A DNA stretch of 64,000 nt from Diaporthe sp. PMI_573 (Eukaryota; Ascomycota; Sordariomycetes; Diaporthales; Diaporthaceae): contig JAJTUP010000016.1 of assembly GCA_021399435.1 (NCBI GenBank), positions 744,001 through 808,000 of the forward strand. Direction: 5' to 3'. Under the pieces are notes generated by a model that worked only from the letters and a program-made list of their open reading frames with translations, made no database searches and was not told where the DNA came from. The position numbers and the translations under genes were made by a program. This document shows, piece by piece, positions 1 through 10,046 of this stretch; positions within the stretch are counted from its first letter, which is position 1, and the number at the start of each line of letters is the position of its first letter.

Positions 1-791
1 AGCGCGGGGCCTGCACTATAAAGGGTTGTCGCCCTACGGGCGTGGCTTCGCCACACCCTTCGAAGCGACAACCAGACCCCATAGACTTAATGGAATACCC
101 ATTCGGTCTGCATTCTCCTTTTCTCTTCGCTAACACTTCTTTCTATCGTATACGATAAAGCCCAACCAACAGTATGCGATTCAGGACGGATGCGATGCTT
201 CATCATGTGCAACAAAACACACCACCAGCATATCTTATCCGGCCTACAGCCACAGTAACCAGAAACACATGTCACATGCAACGCACCAATGCTGTCATGC
301 TATGAGGCGCGTGAGTAAATTGAGGAACCACCGGCTCAAATTAAGTAACCGCTATACCCTGAGAACATAGTAGGCTATGTAAGCGAAGGGAGAAACCACG
401 TCGACATAGAGTGTGATTTTCATCACCAGGACGGCCTTTTAGTATGTAAAGAGAACTTTATGAGACGGGATCTACCTGTACTAGCTAATGCGTTTTGCTG
501 AGGAACGATAGTAATTTTATAATTACCGTGCGTTATATGTGTAGTACATTACAACAGTTCTACCTTTAATTTTCACGGCAGCATCTTTCATGGTAGTCAA
601 TGTACTTTACTGCAAATGGGGCGTGAAAGTACCATCACCGATACATAGTATTGTGCTTATAGTAGATATATGTCATCTCTTCACAAGTACAGTATGAAGT
701 ATTGAGTACAGTATAAGTAGAGCCAGATTCAACACCATCTCTAGTTCTGATCACCTTGTCTTGAACACAACTTCTCGCTCAATCAAATACA
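1..791. other. AT-rich sequence without a recognisable gene
   Basis: No coding region can be supported here. The stretch is AT-rich and full of stops. It contains the short hairpin near the left edge, listed separately. The last 130 bases run into the gag-like remnant and could be its leader or LTR edge, but no second LTR copy was found in the window. Confidence 0.4.
24..73. repeat. Nested hairpin with 9-bp terminal arms
   Basis: Bases 24-32 are the exact reverse complement of 65-73. A second hairpin (42-46 with 50-54, loop TTC) lies inside. Such nested palindromes are typical of a short transposon end or MITE-like insertion, but no target duplication could be assigned because the window starts only 23 bases upstream. 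Confidence 0.4.
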
Positions 792-1328
792 ATGGCGCTT
801 CAGCCTCAGACGACTGCCGGATGGCAACAACAAATGACTGCACTGAAGAGACAAATTCTCGAGCTGAAGGACATCATCGATGAGGTCTTGATGGCACCAT
901 CTTCGGGTGTGGCTCTTCCCGAGCCCGACAAGCTCGACGATATCACGGATTACGATATATGGATACCGTACCTAACTGCTAAGCTTCAGCTTGAGAAGGC
1001 AATAAGTACTTCCGATAAAGAGAAGAAGATCATTTTCTTTTACATCTATGCGCAACTCGGACCAAAAATAAAAGCACAAGTGCTGAGCACATTAAATATA
1101 GCCGATATCACTCATACCTATGATCACCAGCAACTCTTAGACCATTTAAAAAGCCTGCGGGCGGGGCTGAACAAAGGTTTTGTTAGCAACCGTAACAGCA
1201 ATTTGACTGTTCGACGGTATCTTGACCTGTTACATGGGACAGACAAGGACGTCGTGAGCTTGGTGAGCCGAGAATTCCCGAATCATACACGGTACCAAGG
1301 GTTAGGCAGTGTCGTAGCAACTACGTAG
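792..1328 (+). pseudogene. Gag-like remnant of an LTR retrotransposon
   Basis: A 178-residue open frame starts with a true ATG at 792. Its composition matches the N-terminal part of fungal retrotransposon Gag-like proteins: a predicted coiled segment (about residues 15-35), then a 'LPEPDKLDD' stretch followed by the aromatic and leucine pattern 'YDIWIPYLTAKL' seen in many such Gags (about residues 43-66). No zinc knuckle, protease, integrase or reverse transcriptase follows, so at most the 5' end of an element survives. The family call rests on motif resemblance from memory. It could instead be a captured host fragment. Confidence 0.45.
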
Positions 1329-1658
1329 TTTGTATCCTTCAACCAGATTCAACAAACCGATCCTAGGGGCAGCTAGGATCTGACAGCAGCAATTGAAAAC
1401 TGGTTTTTTGTATTTTTAAGGATTTCTAAAAATATAAGTTGAAATCCTAGATTTTCGATCTAGAAACCAATATTCTGGTTTCAATACGCCATGTTGTAAG
1501 ACTTAGTAACTTATTCTTACTTTATGCTATAATGTAGAGTAAATATAAATATAGGTCGGTGCTACTACCCCAATAGTAGAGAATCAAATGTATATCCTCT
1601 TCTTGCGCCAAACACTTATAAATACTCATAGACATCGTTGATTATATAAGTTCTAACC
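1329..1658. other. AT-rich spacer between two remnants
   Basis: No open frame or recognisable motif is seen. The sequence is AT-rich with many stops in all frames, consistent with decayed transposon DNA. Confidence 0.35.
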
Positions 1659-2219
1659 ATGTCAGCTGATACTCTTAACGTACCTCCCAAAAACCGCGAT
1701 ACTAAAGGCGGACTTTTCAAATGGGCCGGTAATGACCATAATGCGAGCAAACGACGCAAGTTATATAATATCCTGTTCCAAGCAAAGTCTGTCAGAAGCT
1801 ACATCAGAACCCTAAACATAATTTGGGACAAGGACTCGCTAGCCGTGGCTCTAAATGACACCCCCGAAGCTTACAGAATACAAGTCTTAAGACAACTTCA
1901 AACTGGCAATCGTCGTACATATAAGGACATTGCTAGCAGGCTCTCAAAACTTCAAGAAGCTGTCTACAAAAAAAAGCTTGACCTAACATTTCTCTATCCC
2001 CGCATTGCAACAAAGAACTTTATGGCAACATTGCCCTATAAAGTACAATAATGCTATAAGTGTAAAAAGGAGTTTAAGGAGTTTTCGGACATTATCTAGA
2101 GTCTATACAACAGGCATATTTAATATACTAAGTGCTGGCACAGTATTATTAATAGGGCGCCAGCTAGCCTATACAATCCTTAGGGCTGCGTATATAGCCC
2201 CAAATTGATATATAGTTAC
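1659..2219 (+). pseudogene. Second retroelement-like remnant with RIP-type stops
   Basis: An ATG at 1659 opens 130 codons. The N-terminal part ('GGLFKWAGNDHNASKRRKLY') is basic and helical, of a kind seen in fungal retroelement gag regions. Reading continues sensibly past the TAA at 2049-2051 into a C-x2-C...C-x-H-like stretch ('CYKCKKEF', later 'TKCWH'), interrupted by TAG and TAA codons that correspond to CAG or CAA glutamine codons with a C-to-T change. I read this as a zinc-binding protein of a retroelement inactivated by RIP-like mutation. The exact family is not recognised. Confidence 0.35.
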
Positions 2220-4600
2220 TTAAATTAGATCTCGCACACCTGGCCGACAAGGCAGATCATCTACCCTATTAACGTTCAATATCGGCCATAAGTCTAGGCC
2301 TGATAAATTACAGGATCTGAGAGATGACTTAAAGACTGGAAATCTCGACTTACTAAAGCTCAGCGACTTCTAATTGCTAATCCTGTCAGAAAATGCAGAC
2401 TTTGCCGAGGCTTAGCAGGCAAAGAAGGCAATGTTTGTAAAGGTAATGTATAACAGTGTGATGGAAATACAATCCCATGGAATCGGACGTCTTTTGTCTA
2501 GTGCTTACTTTGCTAGGGTTTTAATTTGCCCCTAACCCATACTTTGTCTTTCATTAACGTTATTCTCTTTTTTTGTTTCTGCATAATTTCTCCTGTTATG
2601 TATAGTCAACTTCCTGAAGTAAGTACAGGAACAAAATACCTCATTTGTGACCCTGCTCCTTCCAGCTGAATTGCATTCCTATAGATTTTTGTATCAAGGA
2701 AGGTCCCGCTAGCGTTCTATAGTACTGTACTACCTAGGACCCTTCATTAAGCGCGCCCCGCCCCTTTACATAATCCACCATCACATAGAGCTAAGCAGTC
2801 TCAATCATGCGATTTTCAATAAGACAAAGATGAATCTCACCCATACTTATGACGAGAGTATCACGGCGGATTTCAATTTTGGCGGATCAAAGGTGGTGGC
2901 TACTATAGGGTACAGTAGACCCTTCGACAGAAACGAACAGCCGCAAGATGAGTATGAGCGTTAGAACGAGTAGTGGAGGGATTGAGACTGACACATATAT
3001 TCTGGCAACCGGGGATAGTCTCGATCTTTGTGACCTTTGTTTTGCGTCTCTTCTAGGAAAATTGTAGCCATATGCTCGGGCGTGGAGGCTTCACTATTAA
3101 TCTGCGCCATGTGTGGTGCCGTCGAAGGTCGCTCGTTCAGGGTGGTTTCTAGTCGCTGCTTTTAGGAATTCCGAAATAGTAGGGTGGTAGCAAACATATC
3201 GCTTTCTCGACGCTGCAAATTTAATATCAAAGCATTTAAAAGAAAGGTTGTTTATGATTTAATGCTAATTATGATGTTCTGAGCCCGACATTGACAGTGA
3301 AATCCGTACCGCGGGCAGCTGCGGCACCACATTGGGTAATGAATTCCTCCTAGACGGCTTCAGTCTCACAATTTTCGCACAAATCTCCGCGGGAAAAGCC
3401 GAGGTAATAGCATACTTGTCGTCTTCGCTCCCCGTCGCCATCAACAGGGGGAGCTTGAGCGGCCAGCGGTTTTCTAGTATGCCATGCCCATATAAAATGA
3501 ATGCACAGCTGCAGTGCTGGTTGATAGCCCCATCCCTTCAAATTCTCATCCAAACAGGTTCCATACACCATATACAGGTCCGCCAGTATATTGATGTTCC
3601 CTAATCGTCCCCAGTCGAACCATATATGGGCCGAATTGGGGCACAGAACGCAGTCGGTTCCCAACAGCTGTACTTTCTTCCACAAAAACGCGCATACATC
3701 AAGGAACACGAAGACGGCTGTTTCAGAATACTAATTGATTGTCCGGGCGCCCTAATGCAGTACAGTACCATGGCAAGAAGGAAACACAGGACGAGATCAT
3801 CATAATCGACGACTAATTTGACACGATAACGCCCTCGAAAAATCGATATCGTAGCGATCTTGTGTTGCTTCCAACAACCAGCCTGTCAGGAATAAGTGCA
3901 ATATATAGAGTGATAGGGCCCAAGGGCCGTCTGGCCGAGACGAATACGATTGAACCTAAAGGTCTAAGTATCTCGGCAAGAAAGATGTCGAGATGGCTTG
4001 TGCGGAATGGACGACTCAGTCAGTTACTCGTAGATGACGGCGGTTGAGATTTCTCGGGAATTTGGTCCGGGCACTTTGGTGTCTTGATCATGGATATCTA
4101 CGACCCATAAAGAGTGTGATCTAATCTTAGTCGGGCTTCTGCCACCAAACAGCAAGAGTCGCAGGTATGTATTCATGTTGTATGTACGCTTTGGAAATGA
4201 ATCCGGATATTTGCACCCAAAAAAATGGATAGCACACCCAATTTGTTTACTAAGCAGAACTGCAGCCAATCAGAGCCCTCCATTTGAACTTGCACACTGG
4301 CTAATATGGTGCTTTTTGCAGCCTAAGCCATTTGTCCTGTGAAGCCTCCTCAACCCACCAACTCCAATCCACCTACCCACCATCAACGCATTACAATATC
4401 GATTAAATACTTCATTGAATCAATCGATTGAGCATCGAAAACATACTTTAGTCGGTCAAATGCCGACCCCGTGGCGTTATAGCGATGGCAGAGGTCCCTG
4501 ACTATTTGGGTCTCGAGGCGCAGTGGTAGGTCGATTGTCACAACTAGAACTCCAAACTCCTCCGGTTTCCCGGTCTATAGGATGGTCTACAACTTGGCAA
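2220..4600. other. Gene-poor decayed sequence
   Basis: No convincing gene. A minus-strand open frame at 3350-3709 has a protein-like composition (many Trp, Cys and Leu, including 'AHIWFDWGRLGNIN' near its start), but I do not recognise it and its start context is poor. The sequence around 2280-2400 (plus) also reads briefly like protein, with RIP-type stops. Both may be fragments of old accessory genes. Confidence 0.3.
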
Positions 4601-4601
4601 C

Positions 4602-6636
4602 TTGCATAAGCATAGAGCCTTACATTGCGATGAAGAGATCATCCATTATCTCGCATGCGTTTATCAAACGTGGGATCTCATTACCTTAGGTGTCGATGCT
4701 TTTGCTAACGCTGTCGATGTGGATACTGTTTGTAAACTGGAAAAACTCTTTCCAACTCATCGCGAGGACCTTGCCGCAATCCGGGACTTGTTTCGCTCAA
4801 ACAAAGTCTTCACAGATATTACTGACAAAGGAGAACGCCGAAGTCTAGAGCAAAGCGTGTGCACATTAAAGCGGCGTATTTCAAGCATCAAGACACTTCA
4901 CAAGGATATGTTGTATTTTTCACCCGCAGTTAGGGCCATCTGGAAATTTGTCGCGCCAGATCGATCCCGACGCAGAAACCAGCCGACATTGAGGAATGTG
5001 CTCAAAAGGCATTTCCAACCAAGCGACGGACATATTTACGACAATAGAGATGATTTTCACTATACAAACGATCATTTAGGCAAAGGCGCATTTTACATCG
5101 CGTACACAAGACTCCTCGTATTCGCGCTGCAAAACTTCGCGGAACTTAGCTACGAATCCCCGCTCTGTGGCAAGGACGGCCGTCGATTAGTAGGACAAGT
5201 TCAACGCAGCGCTGTACAACGATTTCAACAAAGAGCATATGATCTCGGATTTCGGACCCTCAAGCTAGAGGGACGAGATAGAGTTCAGGCAGATCTAGAT
5301 CAAGCCGTCACAAACGACAATAAGCATGATATATTAAACTGCCCAGTGTGGAGGGCAGGTAAGCCTTATTTGAGCGGATACATAGCTCTGCAGTCTGAAG
5401 AGGTGGAGAACCAGATTGAACACCCTTCTATCCCAGCAGATACTCTGTCGCACATTTTGGTGATGGCCAATATTATCGGGCACTTTTTGAATATACCAGA
5501 ATCAGATCCAGCCGAAGAAGACTACGCGAATTTTGTCCACGTTTCTGATCAATCCATCGGATATACTTGGGGCAAAGAGGTAATGAATATAGGATATCCT
5601 GAGGGCATTAACCAAAGATCAGAGAGTGATTATTCTACGATCTGTGTGTCAGAGACTGCGGATAGTGAAATATACAATCAAGCCCAACAAAAGCCTCTTA
5701 GTTTCAACGTTGATCAATCTGCTAAGCCTGCAGAGCTTGATCCACGTCTATCGTTTTTGCCGTTCCTAGAGAAACGGCTGCGGCGACAGGGTGGCGTATT
5801 TGAACTGCCACCGCCGGAAATCGAAAAAGCCCTGAGGGAAGACAGGCAGGATATTCAGTACAAGATAACTACAACGGACAGCCCTTTAGCAGTAAGTTCT
5901 TCTTTATTTCTCATATTATCAAGTATCGCTTACAATCATAGCCACCGCCATTTCAGACCGAAATGCGCCTATCCATTCCACCAAAAGTAGTAATACCGCC
6001 GATACGTGATATGCGAAAATCAAGGACTTGAGACCGATTTTGATGTATCTCGGCTATTGGGGCGTATTTGCAGGATGACTTACTTATTTGTTTCAAGCCC
6101 AGGTCCGCTATTGCTGAAGACAACAGACGAAGACCGAGGGCATCAGGTGTTAAGTTTGCGCCGCTTCCTGATTAATAATGTTTGTACGCATGCCTTTCCT
6201 CGTCTCGACATTTTCCTCTGCTGCAGTATTAGTAACGGCCCAATTCATCTGTGCCCCGTGTTTGTTCCACTTGACAATATCAAAATCAGCACTCTGCCCT
6301 CCGCAATGCCTAAGATAAGCCAGACTATCCCAATGCGTTACATTGAATCCACTCTACTTGAGCGCGAGTTGGATCGGAGACTTGGCGCTGGCAACTGGGA
6401 CTGCAGGGTGAGTTGATGAGCTTGCGGTTGACATCGTCGTCGGACTAACAATATCAGATATCAACTAATCGGATCGTCCTTTCCACAACGACGAGGGAGC
6501 TGCAAAGTGTTAGTTACTATTCAATCGTTCAAGCTCTGTCCTCGTCAAATATCTGCTGACAGCGCCGATATAGAGGGAGATTGAGCAGATTAGCAATGCC
6601 ATGCAAGTCCACTATGCGAGCAAAGGGGGGCGGTGA
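4602..6636 (+). CDS. DUF3723-family protein, possibly Starship cargo
   Basis: The N-terminal third matches the DUF3723 pattern: 'VYQTWDLITLG', then 'VDVDTVCKLE', an aspartate-rich helix, 'FTDITD', and an 'SIKTLHKDMLYF' block (about residues 20-105). The DUF3723 family is fungal, of unknown function, and is one of the gene classes repeatedly found inside Starship giant transposons. Introns with good sites lie at 5892-5941 (GTAAGT, ATAG), 6408-6457 (GTGAGT, CTAAC branch, CAG) and 6509-6573 (GTTAGT, CTGAC branch, TAG). Splicing the last two extends the frame to the stop at 6634-6636. Around 6003 the frame shifts by one base with no credible intron, so the gene may be broken or have a sequence error. 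The first codon at 4602 is TTG, so the real start lies upstream or in another exon. No captain tyrosine recombinase (DUF3435) is visible in the window. Confidence 0.6.
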
Positions 6637-6876
6637 TTTGATGTTTATATATCACGGCTGGTGTCTTGCTGGTGTCATGACAATAGCGTCACGACTCTCC
6701 TTTTCTTTGGCTTTGAGTCAAAGGTGGACCAAGCGAGGAGACCTGTTCGATTTCTCCGATAGGTCTGCCCAGACCGCAACTGCTACATTCGTATCAGAGT
6801 ACTGTGGATATAGTTTATTTCAATGATTGAATTAACATTTCCGACGCTATTTGTCCATCCTTTTGTAAAGTAGACT

Positions 6877-8200
6877 TCATCGTAACCGACTCCGTGTGCG
6901 ACTTGCCGGCCCTTGATGGTTTTCAGAGTCGAATTGGATATCCGAGTGCTTACGCTTGGCTTGCTTTAATCCAGCCTCAGGCTCCTCCATCTCGTGATCT
7001 TCGAATTCGGACTCGGTGACAGTCTCTCTGTCGTGCAGCCCTGGTGCTTCGCCTCGCAATGCGTACCCCTCGCCCTTTTTGCATTTTTGCAGCATCACCT
7101 TGAATTGTTCGCTGACAGACATGGCAGTGTCGCGCCTGTCTTTCTGAACAAGCAACATATTGCTCTGAATGTAATCAAGGAGCCCGGTCAGAAACTGACT
7201 GCACTGTGGTTGCCTCTTCAATCGCTTGATCCACTAACACCTCCATTGTCAGAGATTGTTCCATGACAATTGAGGTATTCACTTACTAATTCGACCGAGG
7301 GCTTCACTTTCGCTTGGTCTTGCTGTTCATTCTCATTATGGAAGATGGTGAAGAAGTTGTCCAAGGAAAACTTCGGGCTTCGACTGCCCCCATCTAATTG
7401 TCTCCTTTCCTCGAAAGTCGCAAGACCCTTGGAACCAAGCAGGATCCATGTCACAAATTCGAGGATTATGCAACCGAGAGACCACACGTCGAAAGGGTGA
7501 GAAAGTGTCTCTTCGATTTCTCGTTCCGGGGCTGAATATGTGTGAGTGACTCTGACCTCTTCCACATTCACGGCTGTTGTCCATGCTCGGTGAAAGGTGG
7601 TGAGTCAAAGTCGGACAGCTTCAAGATTCCAAATTTTGGGTGGCTCTTGTCTTGTTTGAACCAGAGTATGTTTTTCTGGTTTGATATCGCCGTGTCGCCC
7701 ATAGTCTTTGCCTTCGTCGTCTTCATGAGCCAAATTATAGACCGTGGGGAATGGCTGTTGTGGAAAGTCAGGGGATATTGGAGAGGTCTGTACGGCTTCA
7801 ACCTCTGATTTCGTCAATTTCGTGTTGTAGATTCCATCCAAACCGTGTGCGAGGCCATGTAGACCTTGACCAGCTTCGACATAAGTCAGCACATATCGGG
7901 ACTCAACGTGTGTTACAATGCTGTACAAAGCACAATCATCTTCAGCTTTCAATTGTGCATAGTACGCATACCTACCGAGGCAATTCTCCGTCACGAAAGG
8001 CAGATTGCGTGGGGCCTGACTCGATCAGAGAGTCCCAGAAATCCGAGTCAGGTAAAGTATTGGCTGGAAAGAACTCTGTGCCTCGATGTCTTTTTTCTGA
8101 CCATCTACCCTTCTGGTTCTTTTTCTGAACCTGCCGCGGCGTCATCGGTGGAGGTTGAAAGGCGACGAAGAAAGGGTTTAAAGAGATCCCGGGATCAATG
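6877..8200 (-). pseudogene. Fungal protein kinase pseudogene
   Basis: Read right to left on the minus strand, three frames carry consecutive kinase motifs: 'GRHGDIKPE' (catalytic loop, near 7690), 'NILWF' with a 'LKLSDFD' that replaces DFG (near 7620-7680), then 'HTYSAPE' and 'FDVWSLGCIILE' (APE motif and subdomain IX, near 7460-7550). The frame changes near 7680 and near 7573 without introns, so these are frameshifts. Downstream, a standard intron (7234-7286, GTAAGT, CTGAC branch, TAG) joins the frame to 'WIKRLKRQPQCS' and a C-terminal 'LLDYI' helix. Domain order matches the fungal kinases with an 'HGDxKPENILWF' loop that often sit in accessory or NLR-rich regions. It is a decayed serine/threonine kinase-like gene. 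The N-lobe is poorly preserved. Confidence 0.65.
7234..7286 (-). other. Preserved intron in the kinase pseudogene
   Basis: GTAAGT donor at 7286-7281, a CTGAC branch-like site and a TAG acceptor at 7236-7234 remove 53 bp and connect 'KPSVEL' to 'WIKRLKRQPQC'. This restores the expected kinase tail, although the upstream catalytic region is frameshifted. Confidence 0.6.
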
Positions 8201-9887
8201 AGCTCTGGAAGTTATACAAACAGAAGTGCCAGGCCGGGGAAATTGATGAGGCTGGGGAACAGAAGATCATGCCCAACGGGCAGCTGCTAGGGGGCCGCGA
8301 GTACCGCTGTCCAACATTCCTTGTTCAGGGTCGAGGCGAAAGCCTCTTCATGTTGGCTATAGAAGGCGCATAACTACACCTTCATCCCTGGTGCAGGCAT
8401 GATAGGGACTTTTAGACTCCGAAAGAAGCATTATACCTTTGATATGAACAACTAGGGATATTCCATTCTCTAAATGTACAGAAACCCACCGAAGCAACCT
8501 CTCTTTCTTCCTGGGAGGAAAGTCGCCATCAGACGATAAGAGCTGGACCCGGAACATGGACGCAGGCTGTTTTAAGACCCTAACTTCATACCTCTGCATT
8601 ACCCTTATTTCTTACCCAAAAAAGTATGTAACCTAGTTCATTAGATAGCCTGATTTCTGAAGTTTATCTGTATTTAGTTTGGTTACTGTCAGAGTTAGGG
8701 TTGACTGGTTATTTAAAGCTAAAAATAGTGGGTCTGAAGGGCGAATTATCCGGCCTCGCCATTCTTGCACCAGAGCCAACCCACGCGTGCCCGCGGGTGA
8801 GACGATATCGGAGGGACTGTGAGGAGGGCTGACAGAAGCCCACTCAAATTCAATACAGAGAAATTGTTAAACAAAGGCTCCCGAGGGAATTGAGTGATGT
8901 GATGGTACTCATGGCTGTAATAGACAGCGTGGTGTCACAACTTGGCAAAACGCAGTGGAATAGGAGAATAAATTAAAAGGGGGGGCAAGAGTAAAATATA
9001 AATACAATCTCAATAATCCCATCTAAAAGTTTATGCCAGAAAACTAATTTATCTTTCATTCAATATCGTTAAACATGGAATCAGGTAAGAAGAACAAATC
9101 TAACTAGAAAAGTTACCATAGCCTCACGATGACCACTATCGTGCAGAGTCTCCTGTTTCATAAACAGCGATGGACTGTCAAGGTCCATTTGCGCTGAAGC
9201 TTCCGAATTATACACACTGGTTAAGTCAGGCGTCCTTGCGTATATCGAGGACCAAGGTCTGGCGGGAAGAACGATGAAGGTTGGCCGAGAGGTAAATTAA
9301 AAACGAAGAAAACACTTGGGAGGAGTAGGCAGATATTGCTGTCTCCAGAAACAACTCAGCCGTACCAGCCGGGCCCAGCAGGCGTCTTCTGAAGCAATTG
9401 TCAACATGATGAAACTGGCATCTATTCCCGCATTTGGTTTCTAGGTACTTCTGAAAGGACCAGCGATACTCATGATTGCGTCGACCTGTTCATTCATCCG
9501 GAAGTCGGGCAACCAAATGACATCGGCATGGGGAATAGTTACGTTAATTATGCGGCGCTGGTCAATCAAGCGGTTTGCCAACTCGTGAAGGGTAGGTAAT
9601 ATCAGGGTTGAGTCCAAGTATACGTTAAGACTTAGCCAGAACCTAGGATGGACTATTTCGTTCTAAATGAAATAAGTTAATCCAACATTCTCGGTTAGAA
9701 ATTCGTTAAAAGGCGAGTTTTATGAGTCCCCTTTAGTTGAGATTTATAGGCCTCAGGTCGACTCAAACTTCCTTCAGGTTTTCTTAATTCTCCAATCGTA
9801 CCCGGCCTGGATCTCGGCCATCCTTCCTCATGAACATTTTAGAATCAGACACTTTTGTACCAACGAGAAAAGTCCGGACAGGCACCT
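8201..9887. other. Decayed sequence, no intact gene
   Basis: No intact gene. At 9075 an ATG is followed after ten bases by a perfect GTAAGA-type donor. After a possible acceptor, short protein-like pieces follow ('GVLAYIEDQGLAGRTMKVG' near 9230-9290, and on the minus strand 'HADVIWLPDFRMN' near 9490-9540), but stops interrupt every frame. I take these as fossils of unrecognised genes. Confidence 0.3.
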
Positions 9888-10046
9888 AAGTTCAGCTGCC
9901 CAAACTGTGGAGCTGGGTTTACACGTGTGACAGCACGTAATGGGCACCTAAAACGTCCAAGTTGCAAAAGAAATTCGGCAGGTATGCAACAGGATCGAGC
10001 TCGTGGCCTGTACAGTGCTATTCATACTGAGCCTTTAATTGGCTGA
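9888..10046 (+). pseudogene. C2H2-like zinc finger fragment
   Basis: A short frame ends at the TGA at 10044-10046 and contains 'FSCPNCGAGFTRVTARNGHL' followed by 'KRPSCK'. This has C-x2-C, an aromatic, then His and Cys spacing like a single C2H2/C2HC zinc finger. The open frame has no ATG (it opens with TTG at 9855), and nothing else of a gene is recognisable around it. It is probably the remains of an exon. Function would be nucleic-acid or protein binding if it were part of a working gene. Confidence 0.35.

Noticed and set aside
8357..8599. An 80-codon minus-strand frame in the decayed region
   Set aside because: Short, unrecognised, without neighbouring exons; it cannot be separated from chance.
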